NCBI GenBank assembly: GCA_003168375.1
Contig: PMSI01000005.1
Coordinates: 62,001 to 126,000, forward strand
Length of the DNA stretch: 64,000 bases
Direction of reading: 5' to 3'
Origin: Vulcanimicrobiota bacterium
GTDB taxonomy: Bacteria > Vulcanimicrobiota > Vulcanimicrobiia > Vulcanimicrobiales > Vulcanimicrobiaceae
How positions within the stretch are numbered: the stretch's first letter is position 1; every line of letters begins with the position of its first letter. Shown one piece after another: positions 8,198 through 16,877 of the stretch. The notes beneath the pieces were generated by a model, which worked only from the letters and a program-made list of their open reading frames with translations, did not search any database and was not told the origin of the DNA. The position numbers were made by a program, and so were the translations under genes.

Positions 8198-10256
8198 GGG
8201 TCAACTCCTTGGTTTCGGTGGTGTGCGAGGTCTTCGGCGTGTTGTCACCCTGAGCTTGTCGAAGGGCAACCTCCTTGGCGTAGTGCATCGGTCCGCCATG
8301 GTGGGGCGGGAAGCCGTAGCCGTAGATCCAGACGATGTCGATGTCGCCGGGTCGCAGCGCGACGCCGGTACGCACGAGCTCGGCGCCGCTGTCGGCGAGC
8401 GCGCGCGTGCAGCGGGCGATGATCTCCTCGTCGGTCACGTTCGGATTCTGCGGGATCCCGGCTTCCTTCGCGAGCTGCGCGATCAGCTGCTCGACCTCGG
8501 GATCCGGGATCGCTTCGCGGCCCTTGCCGACCGCTTTGTCGTATTTGAAGAACCCGGCGCCGCTCTTCTGTCCGAGCCGGCCCTGTTCGACCAGCTTCGC
8601 GATGATCGGGATCCGTCCGAGCGGCGTGCCGTGCTGCGACTGCGAGATGAAGTTGTAGACGTCGAGCCCCGACAGATCGGCGACCGCGAACGGCCCCATC
8701 GCGAAACCGAACTTCGCCTTCATCACCTTGTCGATGCGGGCCGGGCTCACGCCCTCTTCGGCCAGCTGCACCGCTTGCGCTTCGTATTCGAACAGCATCC
8801 GGTTGCCGATGAAGCCGAACGCGTTCCCGGAGACGACCGCGACTTTGCGCAGCTTCTTGCCGAGTGCGATCCCGGTGGTGAGCGTCTGCGGCGAGGTCTC
8901 CTTGCCGCGCACGATCTCGAGCAGCTTCATGATGTTCGCCGGTGCGAAGAAGTGCAAACCCAGCACCTTGCCCGGGCGCTTCGTCGCGGCGGCGATCTCG
9001 TCGATGTCGAGCGTCGACGTGTTCGAGGCGAGGATCGCCTCGGGCTTCGTCGCAGCGTCGAGCTTTGCGAAGACCTCTTTTTTCACCGGCATCGACTCGA
9101 AGACGGCCTCGACCACGATGTCGACGTCGCCGAGCTCGGAGAAATCCGTCTCGAACGAGATCGAGTTGGCGCGCTTCCAGGCGTCCTCTTGCGAGAGCCG
9201 GCCCTTGTCGACCTGATACTTGAACATCCCGAAGATCATCTCGCGGGACTTCTCGACCGCTTCGTCCTTGGTCTCGATCACGGTGACCGGGATCCCGGCC
9301 TCGGCGAAGACGATCGCGATCCCGGTGCCCATCGTGCCGGCGCCGATGACGGCGGCCTTCTTGATCTCGAGCGGCTCGGTCTTCGGCAGCCCCGGGACCT
9401 TCGAGAGCTCGCGCTCGGCGAAGAACACGTGGCGCAGCGCGGCCGACTGCGGCGAGACGACGAGCTCCATGAACAGCCGCATCTCGCGCGCCCAACCGCG
9501 CGCGAACGGCAGCTCGATCGCGGCTTGCACGGCGTCGATCAGCTTGTGCGCGGCAAACCCGCCGTTCTCTTCGAGCGGCACCATCATGTGCGCTTGCGCG
9601 ACCACGAACGGCGTCGCGAAAAGACCGAGATTGGCGACGCCAAGCTCGGTCTTCATCGCGGAGATGCGGCGCTTCGGCTTGCCGGCGTACTTCTCGGCGG
9701 CCGCGACAGCATCGCTCTCAACGACCTCGTCGAGGATCTTCTTGGCGAGCGCGTCGGGGGCTTTGACCATCTCGCCCTTGAGCATCATCTGCAGCGCGTC
9801 GTTCGCACCGATCAGGCGCGGCAGGCGCTGCGTTCCGCCGGCACCCGGGAGCAAGCCCAGCTTGATCTCCGGCAGGCCGACGCGCGACTTCGAGGTTGCG
9901 ACGCGATAGTCGCACGCGAGCGCCAGCTCGAAGCCGCCGCCCAGCGCGTTGCCGTCGATCGCCGCGACGAACGTCTTGTTGCTGCGCTCCATCGCTTCGA
10001 TCACGTCGCGGACGGTCTTCGTCTCGGCGGTCGGCGGGGTCGAGAAATCATTGACGTCGGCGCCGCCGCTGAACATCCCGTTCGCACCGGTGAAGACAAC
10101 CGTGTTGACCGTTGCGTCCTTGGCGGCCGCTTCGACCAGCGGGACCAGCTCGGCGCAGAGCGCGTATCCGAGCGCGTTCACGGGAGGATTGTCGAGGGTG
10201 ATCAGCCGGATGCCGTCGCCGGCGTCCGTCGCACGCACTTTGTTGCTATCGCTCAT
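8190..10256 (-). CDS. fadB: bifunctional enoyl-CoA hydratase/3-hydroxyacyl-CoA dehydrogenase
   Basis: A 688-residue multifunctional beta-oxidation enzyme (FadB/FadJ type). Residues 10-200 are a crotonase domain with both catalytic glutamates (Glu110 in GGGFEL, Glu130 in GLPEIKLG). GAGTMGTG at 305-312 opens the NAD-binding dehydrogenase domain, followed by HFFAP and the C-terminal 3HCDH domains. It hydrates trans-2-enoyl-CoA and oxidises the resulting 3-hydroxyacyl-CoA. The start ATG lies 17 bases after fadE. The C-terminal tail, ALRQAQGDNTPKT and what follows, is partly encoded by a dispersed repeat (8242-8265) and is probably a late extension. Confidence 0.93.
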   Translation of the reverse strand: MSDSNKVRATDAGDGIRLITLDNPPVNALGYALCAELVPLVEAAAKDATVNTVVFTGANGMFSGGADVNDFSTPPTAETKTVRDVIEAMERSNKTFVAAIDGNALGGGFELALACDYRVATSKSRVGLPEIKLGLLPGAGGTQRLPRLIGANDALQMMLKGEMVKAPDALAKKILDEVVESDAVAAAEKYAGKPKRRISAMKTELGVANLGLFATPFVVAQAHMMVPLEENGGFAAHKLIDAVQAAIELPFARGWAREMRLFMELVVSPQSAALRHVFFAERELSKVPGLPKTEPLEIKKAAVIGAGTMGTGIAIVFAEAGIPVTVIETKDEAVEKSREMIFGMFKYQVDKGRLSQEDAWKRANSISFETDFSELGDVDIVVEAVFESMPVKKEVFAKLDAATKPEAILASNTSTLDIDEIAAATKRPGKVLGLHFFAPANIMKLLEIVRGKETSPQTLTTGIALGKKLRKVAVVSGNAFGFIGNRMLFEYEAQAVQLAEEGVSPARIDKVMKAKFGFAMGPFAVADLSGLDVYNFISQSQHGTPLGRIPIIAKLVEQGRLGQKSGAGFFKYDKAVGKGREAIPDPEVEQLIAQLAKEAGIPQNPNVTDEEIIARCTRALADSGAELVRTGVALRPGDIDIVWIYGYGFPPHHGGPMHYAKEVALRQAQGDNTPKTSHTTETKELTHA
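8242..8265. repeat. dispersed repeat copy in the 3' end of fadB
   Basis: This copy contains CCCTGAGCTTGTCGAAGGG, a short imperfectly palindromic element of a type scattered through many GC-rich genomes. Related copies are at 12577-12595, 13014-13070 and 18711-18727. Here it is read in frame and adds residues to the FadB C-terminus. Confidence 0.65.
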
Positions 10257-10273
10257 GGTCTTTCTGCCTGGTT

Positions 10274-12094
10274 TTATGCGGTGACGAGCGCGCGGCGCTC
10301 GACTTCGAAGTTGTCGTCCGTGCCGGCCATCACGTCGCCCGAACCCTCGACGATCTGCTTCTGCAGCCACGCTGCCTGCGAGAGGACGTTGTGCGCGTAG
10401 TAGGTCGCGGTTTGGATCTTCGCGGTGAAGAACGGATCGGAGTCGCCCGCCGCCAGCTTTTCGGCGGCGATCTTCGCGCCGCGGAAGAGCTGCCAGCCGC
10501 CGGCGACGATCCCGAAGAAGTTCATGAACGGAACCGAATTGGCGAACGCCTTGTGCAGGTCGCCCATCGCGGTCATCCCGATGAACTGCGCGGTGTCGCC
10601 GAGCCCCTTGACGGCCTCGGCGAGCGGCTGCGCGAGCGCCTTGACCTCGGCGTTCTCCGACGACTCGAGCTCTTTGGCGAATTTGCCCATCTGTTTGAGG
10701 ACCTTGGTCGCGCTGGCGCCCATGTCGCGCACCAGCTTGCGGCCGACGAGGTCGAGCGCCTGGATCCCGGTGGTGCCTTCGTAGATCGTCGTGATGCGCA
10801 CGTCGCGGTACTGCTGCGCGATCCCGGTCTCTTCGATGTAGCCCATCCCGCCGAACACCTGGAGCGCGGTCGACGCGACGACCTGCGAGTTCTCGGTCAA
10901 CCACCCCTTGACGACGGGGATCATCAGCTCGACGAACGCCTTGTGCTCCTTGCGCACGGCTTCGTCTTCGGACTTGTGCGCGTAGTCGAGGGAGGCCGCG
11001 GTCACGTAAGCCAGCGCGCGCATCGCTTCGATATTCGACTTGCACCACAGCAGCATGCGGCGCACGTCGGGATGCTTGATGATCGCGACCGGCTTGGGGT
11101 CGCGCGACGCAGCGTCGCGGAACTGGATGCGTTCCTTGGCGTACTCGACCGCGTGCTGGTACGCGCGGTCGGCGATCGCAAGTCCCTGGACGCCGACGCT
11201 GAAGCGCGCCGCGTTCATCATCACGAACATGTACTCGAGGCCACGGTTCGCCTCGCCGACGAGGTAGCCGATCGCACCCTCACCGCTCTCGCCGTAGTTC
11301 AGCGTGCAAGTCGGGTTCGCGTTGATCCCCATCTTGTGCTCGATGCCGGCGCACTTGACGTCGTTGCGCGCGCCGAGCGATCCGTCGGCGTTCACCAGCA
11401 CCTTCGGCACGATGAACATCGAGATGCCCTTCGTCCCTTCGGGTGCGCCGGGGAGGCGCGCGAGGACGAGGTGGATGATGTTCGGCGCCATGTCGTGCTC
11501 GCCGAACGTGATGAAGATCTTCTGGCCCTTGACGCGGTAGTGGTCGCCGTCCGGCGTTGCCGACGTGCGCACCTGCGCGAGGTCCGAACCGGCCTGCGGT
11601 TCCGTGAGGCACATCGTGCCGGTCCACTCGCCGCTCACCAGCTTGTGGATGTAGGTCTGCTTCTGTTCGTCGCTACCGAACTGCTCGATCGCCTCGATCG
11701 CACCCTGATTGAGCAGCGGGCCGTTCGCGAAGCCGATGTTCGCGGCGTTCCACATCTCGAGCGTCGGCCCGAGCATGAGCTGCGGCAAGCCCTGTCCGCC
11801 GAACTCGGCCGGCACGGGCAGACCGATCCAGCCCGCCTTCGCGAAGCTCTTGTACGCTTCTTTGAAACCCTTCGGCGTCGTGACGACGCCGTCGTTCCAC
11901 GTGCAGCCTTCCTTGTCGCCCGATTGATTGAGCGGGCCGAGGACCTCGCTCGCGAACGTCGCCGCTTCCTCCAGAATCGCGTCGAGAACGTCCGTCGTGT
12001 CCTCGTAACCGGGGAGCTTCGCGATCTCCTCGACGCCGGCGAGTTCGCGCAGGACGAACTGCATGTCGCGCAGGGGCGCGCGGTAGGTGCTCAT
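10274..12094 (-). CDS. fadE: acyl-CoA dehydrogenase with C-terminal extension
   Basis: A 606-residue FAD-dependent acyl-CoA dehydrogenase, longer than the usual 380 or so because of an extra C-terminal domain seen in large bacterial family members. MCLTEPQAGSDLAQVRTSA is the flavin/substrate-binding signature, and IYEGTTGIQALDLVGRK carries the probable catalytic Glu. It makes the first trans-2,3 double bond in acyl-CoA and passes electrons to ETF. Its ATG overlaps the stop of padR by four bases, so it is translationally coupled and probably under PadR control. Confidence 0.95.
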   Translation of the reverse strand: MSTYRAPLRDMQFVLRELAGVEEIAKLPGYEDTTDVLDAILEEAATFASEVLGPLNQSGDKEGCTWNDGVVTTPKGFKEAYKSFAKAGWIGLPVPAEFGGQGLPQLMLGPTLEMWNAANIGFANGPLLNQGAIEAIEQFGSDEQKQTYIHKLVSGEWTGTMCLTEPQAGSDLAQVRTSATPDGDHYRVKGQKIFITFGEHDMAPNIIHLVLARLPGAPEGTKGISMFIVPKVLVNADGSLGARNDVKCAGIEHKMGINANPTCTLNYGESGEGAIGYLVGEANRGLEYMFVMMNAARFSVGVQGLAIADRAYQHAVEYAKERIQFRDAASRDPKPVAIIKHPDVRRMLLWCKSNIEAMRALAYVTAASLDYAHKSEDEAVRKEHKAFVELMIPVVKGWLTENSQVVASTALQVFGGMGYIEETGIAQQYRDVRITTIYEGTTGIQALDLVGRKLVRDMGASATKVLKQMGKFAKELESSENAEVKALAQPLAEAVKGLGDTAQFIGMTAMGDLHKAFANSVPFMNFFGIVAGGWQLFRGAKIAAEKLAAGDSDPFFTAKIQTATYYAHNVLSQAAWLQKQIVEGSGDVMAGTDDNFEVERRALVTA

Positions 12095-12534
12095 GACGTC
12101 TCTCCGTACAGGTCACGGCGGAGTCGTTGCATCGCCGCGATCAGGTTTGTGAGGTAAGGCTTGAAGTTGGCTTTGATGGTCAGGAGCCGTTCTTCGCCGG
12201 GCTCCGTGATGTGGTACAGCGTCGTCCCGCGTTTGGTGGAAGCGTCGAGTTCGCCGCGGATGAACCCGCGCTCTTCGAGCCGCCGGAGCAGCGGGTAGAT
12301 CGTATTCGGATTAACCGGGAAGATGCCGCCGAGGGTGCCGATCCGCTGCATCAATCCGTAGCCGCTGTCGGGCTGGGCATGGAGCATTTGGAGGACGAGG
12401 GCCGGAAACACGGTCTTGGTCTTGATCTCGCCCGTGAACACACGGTCGCCCCACAGCTCGGAGGGGAAGTCGGTTACCTTGGGGGGCACCCCGGCGTCCG
12501 CGGACGCGAGAGCGGCCCTTGACCGCGCTGCCAT
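12091..12534 (-). CDS. PadR-family transcriptional regulator of the beta-oxidation operon
   Basis: A 147-residue repressor-type protein. SGYGLMQRI (57-65), NTIYPLLRRLEERG (77-90) and LYHITEPGEE (106-115) are the winged-helix core of the PadR family. The N-terminal 35 residues are a non-conserved extension. As first gene of the padR-fadE-fadB-fadA operon it is likely an autoregulator responding to an acyl-CoA or lipid ligand; the ligand is inference. The start codon lies only six bases beyond a TATAAA -10 element, so the message may be leaderless. Confidence 0.9.
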   Translation of the reverse strand: MAARSRAALASADAGVPPKVTDFPSELWGDRVFTGEIKTKTVFPALVLQMLHAQPDSGYGLMQRIGTLGGIFPVNPNTIYPLLRRLEERGFIRGELDASTKRGTTLYHITEPGEERLLTIKANFKPYLTNLIAAMQRLRRDLYGETS

Positions 12535-12540
12535 ATGTTA

Positions 12541-12569
12541 TTTATAATAGGTTACCGCTAACCCGTCAA
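12541..12569 (-). promoter_or_regulatory. padR operon promoter with palindromic operator
   Basis: On the minus strand TTGACG (12569-12564) and TATAAA (12546-12541) are 17 bases apart, a near-consensus sigma-70 promoter. The spacer contains the perfect inverted repeat GGTTAGCGGTAACC (12550-12563), well placed for a repressor that blocks polymerase. PadR is the obvious candidate. The expected transcription start falls on or next to the padR ATG at 12534. The divergent synthetase gene at 12602 may share this control. Confidence 0.65.
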
Positions 12570-12576
12570 GCCACCT

Positions 12577-12595
12577 CTCCTGAGCCTGTCGAAGG
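12577..12595. repeat. dispersed repeat copy providing a ribosome binding site
   Basis: CTCCTGAGCCTGTCGAAGGA is a variant of the repeat seen at 8242-8265. It sits between the padR promoter and the acyl-CoA synthetase ATG at 12602. Its terminal AAGGA lies about seven bases before that ATG, so the repeat seems to act as the Shine-Dalgarno sequence. Confidence 0.55.
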
Positions 12596-12601
12596 ACACG
12601 C

Positions 12602-14410
12602 ATGACCCCTTCCGATGACGTTGCGACGCTCCCGGCATTCATCGCGGAGCGCCTGTCGTCTCCCCGGCCGGTGGCGCTCGCCGAGCGCCGCGACGGACAG
12701 ACCGTCTCCCTGAGCGCCCAGGACGTCCACCGCCGCGCCGCCGCGGTTGCGCACGATCTGCGGGGACGGGGGATCGGACGTGGCGACCGGGTGGCGATCC
12801 TCGCGAACAACTCCATCGAATGGCTGGTCGCCGACTTCGGCATCCTGTACGCCGGATGCGTGGTCGTGCCGATGTTCGCGACGACCGCCGACGACCAGAT
12901 CGCGTTCATCCTGGCCGACAGCGAAGCGAAGCTGGTCTTCGTCGAGGACGACACATCCGCCGAGCGCCTCCGCGCAGCGGTGCCGAACGCACCCCCGCTG
13001 GTCGCGCTGACCGCCCTTCCCCTGAGCTCGGCGAAGGGTCAGGGTGACACGGTACAGGCTCAGGATGACAACCATGGGGACGAAGCCCGTCTGCGCTCGT
13101 ATCGCGAGGGGATCGCGCCTGACGACCTCGCGGTGCTGATCTACACCTCGGGAACGACCGGGCAGCCGAAGGGCGTGATGCTCTCGCACCGCAACATCGT
13201 CTCCGACGTCATGAGCGCGTCCGATCCGGCGGACAGCGCGCTGCACGAAGGCGAAATCGGTCTCTCGGTCTTGCCCTTCGCGCACATCTACGAGCACACC
13301 AATGCGCTCGGCTACCTCAACAACCGGCTGATCCACTACGTCACGACACCCGATCATCTGCTCGAGGACCTGCGCGCGATCCGGCCGACGTGGGTCGCGT
13401 TCGTGCCGCGCATCTTCGAACGGCTGATCGCCGGGATCATCGGCAGCGCCCGCGCGGCCGGCGGTGCCAAGGCGAAGCTCGTTCCGTGGGCGCTCGCAGT
13501 CGGCACCGCGTACGAGCGCGCGATTCGGAACGGCGGCGTCTCGCCGCTGCTGCGCGTCCAGCACGCGCTCGCGAAGCGGCTCGTGCTCAGCAAGATTCCG
13601 GCGACGCTCGGCCTCGACCGGCTGGCCTACTTCGTCAGCGGCAGCGCGCCGTTGCATCGCGATACCGCGCTCACGCTCGCGGCGATGGGCTTTGGGGTGC
13701 TCGAAGGGTACGGGCTCACCGAGACCTCACCGGTCGTCACCGTGAACCGCCCGGCGGACAACGTGCTCGGCACGGTCGGCCCCGCGGTGAAGAACGTGCA
13801 GATCAAGATCGCCGCGGACGGCGAGGTCCTGGTCAAGGGCCCGAACGTGATGCTGGGCTACTACAAGGTCCCGCGCGAGGAACAGCCGTTCGACGCGGAC
13901 GGCTGGTTCATGACGGGCGACATCGGCACGATCGACGCGCGCGGTCATCTCGAGATCACGGACCGCAAGAAAGAGCTGTTCAAGAGCAGCGGCGGCAAGT
14001 GGATCTCGCCCTCGCGCATCGAGACCGCGATCAAACGCTCGATCTACATCGGGCAGGTGATGGCGTTCGGCAACAACCGCGCGCACCCAGCCGTGCTGGT
14101 CGCGCCGAACTGGGACCTCGTCCGGGCGAAGCTCGACCTCTCGGCGGAGACCACCACCGCGCAGATGGCGGCCGATCCGCGCGTGCGCGCGCTGATGATT
14201 CGTGAAACCGGCGCGAACACCGCCGACCTGGCGACGTACGAGCAGATCCATCGCGTCGCGATCTTGCCGCGCGATCTGACGATCGAGGACGGCGAGCTCT
14301 CGCCGACGCTCAAGATCAAACGCCGCATCGTCGAGCAACGGTATGCGGCCTTGATCGAAGCAGCGTATGCCGAGGATCTCAGGGCACGGGTCACGGCCCC
14401 GGCTGATTAG
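12602..14410 (+). CDS. AMP-dependent long-chain acyl-CoA synthetase (FadD15-like)
   Basis: A 602-residue ANL ligase of the long-chain/FadD15 type that forms acyl-CoA from fatty acid, ATP and CoA. YTSGTTGQPKG at 181-191 is the P-loop; EGYGLTETSP and the hinge TDRKKELFKSSGGKWISPS follow in order. It feeds the divergent beta-oxidation operon and probably shares its promoter region. Residues 139-160 (LPLSSAKGQGDT and the next ten) are encoded by repeat copies at 13014-13070 and look like an in-frame insertion between two conserved blocks. Confidence 0.94.
   Translation: MTPSDDVATLPAFIAERLSSPRPVALAERRDGQTVSLSAQDVHRRAAAVAHDLRGRGIGRGDRVAILANNSIEWLVADFGILYAGCVVVPMFATTADDQIAFILADSEAKLVFVEDDTSAERLRAAVPNAPPLVALTALPLSSAKGQGDTVQAQDDNHGDEARLRSYREGIAPDDLAVLIYTSGTTGQPKGVMLSHRNIVSDVMSASDPADSALHEGEIGLSVLPFAHIYEHTNALGYLNNRLIHYVTTPDHLLEDLRAIRPTWVAFVPRIFERLIAGIIGSARAAGGAKAKLVPWALAVGTAYERAIRNGGVSPLLRVQHALAKRLVLSKIPATLGLDRLAYFVSGSAPLHRDTALTLAAMGFGVLEGYGLTETSPVVTVNRPADNVLGTVGPAVKNVQIKIAADGEVLVKGPNVMLGYYKVPREEQPFDADGWFMTGDIGTIDARGHLEITDRKKELFKSSGGKWISPSRIETAIKRSIYIGQVMAFGNNRAHPAVLVAPNWDLVRAKLDLSAETTTAQMAADPRVRALMIRETGANTADLATYEQIHRVAILPRDLTIEDGELSPTLKIKRRIVEQRYAALIEAAYAEDLRARVTAPAD
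13014..13070. repeat. two dispersed repeat copies inside the acyl-CoA synthetase gene
   Basis: Bases 13014-13049 read CCCTTCCCCTGAGCTCGG and continue GCGAAGGGTCAGGGTGACA; bases 13055-13070 read CAGGCTCAGGATGACA. Both are variants of the CCTGAGC/TCGAAGG family found at 8242, 12577 and 18711. The insertion keeps the frame open and adds about 20 residues in a region that is a surface loop in related ligases. Confidence 0.6.
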
Positions 14411-14462
14411 GTATTCGGCCGCGGACGGCGAACGGCAGCGGCATGAGACGGGTGCTTTTCTC

Positions 14463-14696
14463 ATGCTGGCGTTGGCGTGCGCGACCGGACCGGCGCTCGC
14501 GAAGAACCTCGACGTCGAGGTCATGGCACAACCCGAGTCCCCGATCCACGTGGTCGGATGCTCGGGCGATCTGCACGAGCTGCGCAACGGCCAGAACTTT
14601 TCGGCACAAGGATCCTTCGAAGACATCGGTCCGAAGACGGCGACCGCGGTGCGGATCGGTTTCTTTTTTTTCGACGCGGGCATAACGTGCAAATGA
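14463..14696 (+). CDS. small putative secreted protein
   Basis: A short protein of about 77 residues. A hydrophobic stretch MLALACATGPALAKN at the start resembles a signal peptide but lacks a basic N-region. An ATG at 14443 in another frame would give a more normal beginning (MRRVLF), so a frameshift near 14460 is possible. An upstream ATG at 14367 in the same frame would overlap the synthetase gene. The mature part (HVVGCSGDLHELRNGQNF and on) matches no family I know. The 3' end passes through eight Ts and overlaps the next start as ATGA. Confidence 0.4.
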   Translation: MLALACATGPALAKNLDVEVMAQPESPIHVVGCSGDLHELRNGQNFSAQGSFEDIGPKTATAVRIGFFFFDAGITCK

Positions 14697-15166
14697 AGCA
14701 AACCGCACGAACGGCGAGCGCCGCGCTGCTCGCCCTGTCGCTGGCGACGGGGGCCCCGCTCGCGGGCGCAGCCCAGACCGTGATGACGGGCTCGCAGCAA
14801 AGCGTGCTCCTCCAGCGCGCGCTCGCGCATTTCGATAGCGAGACGCAGACGCTGGCCGGCCTGAAGAACCACATCCCGTCGCGCGAGGTCGTCCCGGTGG
14901 GCGTCATGGGCCTCTCGATCGGCACACCTGAACGCCGCACGCTCACCGCGACGCGGACCGGAACCCGTCACGCCGCGCTCGAGTCCGCGCTCGCGAAAGC
15001 GACCGTCGCCGACGTCGACCGGCCGAACGGTGCGAGTCCCGATCAGAGCTCGCTCGCCGAGTTTCTGCAGCGCCGCGGCGTTGACCCGAACAAGGTCGTC
15101 GTCGTCGACGTCGATACGAAGACCGACGCACAGAACCCGCACGTCACGGTCTTCTACCGGAAGTAG
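14693..15166 (+). CDS. hypothetical secreted protein
   Basis: A 157-residue protein of unknown function. Residues 1-27 (MKQTARTASAALLALSLATG, then APLAGAA) form a clear signal peptide with cleavage likely after AGAA. The rest is soluble, without cysteines, and ends in VVVDVDTKTDAQNPHVTVFY, a beta-rich tail. Its ATG overlaps the stop of the preceding small secreted protein, so the two are probably coupled. It ends one base before the convergent thioesterase stop. Confidence 0.6.
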   Translation: MKQTARTASAALLALSLATGAPLAGAAQTVMTGSQQSVLLQRALAHFDSETQTLAGLKNHIPSREVVPVGVMGLSIGTPERRTLTATRTGTRHAALESALAKATVADVDRPNGASPDQSSLAEFLQRRGVDPNKVVVVDVDTKTDAQNPHVTVFYRK

Positions 15167-15673
15167 CTAGGTCGAAGGCTTGTCTTCGAGTACCATCAGC
15201 GTGGACGTGCCCGTCGCGTAGACGGTCCCGTTCGCGTCGACGACTCGTGCTTCGGAGCTCGCGGTGCGGCGGCCGGCGTGCACGACGTGCGCGTCGGCGA
15301 AGACCTTGCCGGTCGCGGCCGTGACCGGACGGTGGAAACGTGTGTGCAGGTCCATCGTCGTCGCGACGCGACCAGCGGGCAGGACCGACTGCACCGCGCT
15401 CCCGAGCGCGTTGTCGAGCAGCGTCGTGATGATCCCGCCGTGCACCGAGCCGATCATGTTGTAGAGCTTCTCCTCGGGCTGCATGGAGAACACGACGTGC
15501 CCGCGTTCCGCGGTTTCGAGCGAGAAGTTCATCCAGCGGGTGATGTTGGTGGTCGGAATCTCGCCGCGCTGCATCATCTGGAGCGCTTCGAGACCGTCCA
15601 TCCGCCGGAAGGCGTCCATCGCATGCGGATAGACCTTGATCGCTGCGTCGGCCTCAGGGCGCGTCGCGCTCAT
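15167..15673 (-). CDS. PaaI-family hotdog-fold thioesterase
   Basis: A 168-residue single hotdog-domain protein. GSVHGGIITTLLDNALGSAV carries the HGG...D/N motif of PaaI/YdiI-type acyl-CoA thioesterases, and the C-terminal half (VFADAHVVHAGRRTASSEAR) completes the fold. It hydrolyses acyl-CoA or aryl-CoA thioesters; the substrate cannot be told. The start overlaps the trxB stop (ATGA), so they are co-transcribed, although no functional link to thioredoxin reductase is evident. Confidence 0.88.
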   Translation of the reverse strand: MSATRPEADAAIKVYPHAMDAFRRMDGLEALQMMQRGEIPTTNITRWMNFSLETAERGHVVFSMQPEEKLYNMIGSVHGGIITTLLDNALGSAVQSVLPAGRVATTMDLHTRFHRPVTAATGKVFADAHVVHAGRRTASSEARVVDANGTVYATGTSTLMVLEDKPST

Positions 15674-16629
15674 CCGACCGAGACCGCGGCTTTGTGATGC
15701 GTCTCCAGCGACTCCAGGTACTTCTCGGCGTCGATCGCGGCTTTGCAGCCCATCCCGGCCGCGGTAACGGCCTGTTTGTAGCGGATGTCGTAGACGTCGC
15801 CGGCGACGAACACGCCCTCGACGTTCGTCTTCACGCCGTCGTCGCTGACGATGTAGCCCGCTTTGTCGAGCGTCAGCTGACCGCTGAAGATCGCGGTGTT
15901 CGGGTCGTGCCCGATCGCGATGAACAGCGCGTCGGCTGCGAGCGTCGTCTCCTCGCCGTCGATCAGGTTCTTCAGCCGCAACGCGGTGGTGTTGTCCTCG
16001 CCGATCACTTCCTCGACCGCGGTGTTCCAGATGAACGAGATCTTCTCGTGGTTCAGCGCGCGGTCCGCCATGATCTTCGAGGCGCGCAGGCTGTCGCGCC
16101 GGTGGATCACGGTGACCTTTCTGCCGAAGCGCGTGAGGAAGAGCGCCTCCTCCATCGCCGAGTCGCCGCCGCCGACGACGGCGATGTGCTTCTCGCGGAA
16201 GAACGCGCCGTCGCACGTCGCGCACGTCGAGACGCCGCGACCGCGCAAGCGCGCTTCGCCGGGGATGTCGAGCCAGCGCGCGCTCGCGCCGGTCGCGACG
16301 ATCACGCTGTCGGCCGTGTACTCGTCCTCGTAGGTGCGCACGACGAACGGCCGCTTCGTGAAGTCGACCGCGGTGACGTCGACGTTGTGGATGATCGAGC
16401 CGAACCGTTCCGCCTGCGCGCGGAACGCCTCCATGAGCTCGGGGCCCATGATCCCGTCGACGAAGCCGGGGTAGTTCTCGACCTCGGTGGTGAGCATGAG
16501 CTGCCCGCCGTACATGTGGCCGGCGAAGACGATCGGGGCCAGGTTGGCGCGGCCCGCGTAAAGGGCGGCGGTGAGGCCGGCCGGGCCGGAGCCGATGATG
16601 ATGACCTTGGCGTGGGTGGGGGCGGGCAT
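15670..16629 (-). CDS. trxB: thioredoxin-disulfide reductase
   Basis: A 319-residue flavoprotein, the standard length for low-molecular-weight TrxB. It has the FAD-binding GSGPAG at 13-18, the redox-active CATC (Cys136/Cys139) and the NADPH-binding GGGDSA at 153-158. It transfers electrons from NADPH to thioredoxin and so supports the thioredoxin-like proteins and peroxiredoxin further along the window. A CAACCC-N5-GGGTTG inverted repeat lies just upstream. Confidence 0.95.
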   Translation of the reverse strand: MPAPTHAKVIIIGSGPAGLTAALYAGRANLAPIVFAGHMYGGQLMLTTEVENYPGFVDGIMGPELMEAFRAQAERFGSIIHNVDVTAVDFTKRPFVVRTYEDEYTADSVIVATGASARWLDIPGEARLRGRGVSTCATCDGAFFREKHIAVVGGGDSAMEEALFLTRFGRKVTVIHRRDSLRASKIMADRALNHEKISFIWNTAVEEVIGEDNTTALRLKNLIDGEETTLAADALFIAIGHDPNTAIFSGQLTLDKAGYIVSDDGVKTNVEGVFVAGDVYDIRYKQAVTAAGMGCKAAIDAEKYLESLETHHKAAVSVG

Positions 16630-16640
16630 TCCGCCCTCTT

Positions 16641-16657
16641 CAACCCACGCCGGGTTG
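16641..16657. promoter_or_regulatory. inverted repeat between trxB and the PLDc_N gene
   Basis: CAACCC-ACGCC-GGGTTG is a perfect six-base inverted repeat in the divergent region between trxB (start 16629) and the small membrane protein gene (start 16686). It could be an operator for either gene or a short hairpin in the leader; no regulator is identified. Confidence 0.35.
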
Positions 16658-16685
16658 CGTCCGGTTCGGGCCGAAGTAATCCGAC

Positions 16686-16877
16686 GTGCTCAAGCTGATC
16701 TTCGAAATCCTGATCTCGGCGATTTTGCATCCGCTCGCCGTCGTTCTGATGTGGATCAACCTTGCAGGCCGCGACGATCTCGACTCACCCCGAAAAGTGC
16801 TCTGGGCGATCGTCGGGCTGGTCTGGGGGATCGGCCCGATCCTCTACATCCTCGTCGGCGACGGAGCGCTCTGGTGA
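16686..16877 (+). CDS. small membrane protein, PLDc_N-like
   Basis: A 63-residue protein from a GTG start with two hydrophobic helices (about 3-25 and 38-57). The loop NLAGRDDLDSPRKVLWAIV and the following GIGPILYILVG resemble the PLDc_N membrane module found at the N-terminus of cardiolipin synthases and as free-standing small proteins. No catalytic domain is attached. Its stop overlaps the GTG of the next gene (GTGA), so the two are coupled. Confidence 0.7.
   Translation: MLKLIFEILISAILHPLAVVLMWINLAGRDDLDSPRKVLWAIVGLVWGIGPILYILVGDGALW

Noticed and set aside
8130-12157. Two very long plus-strand frames opposite fadB and fadE
   Set aside because: Shadows of well-identified genes; low-complexity Arg/Asp/Glu-rich products with no motifs.
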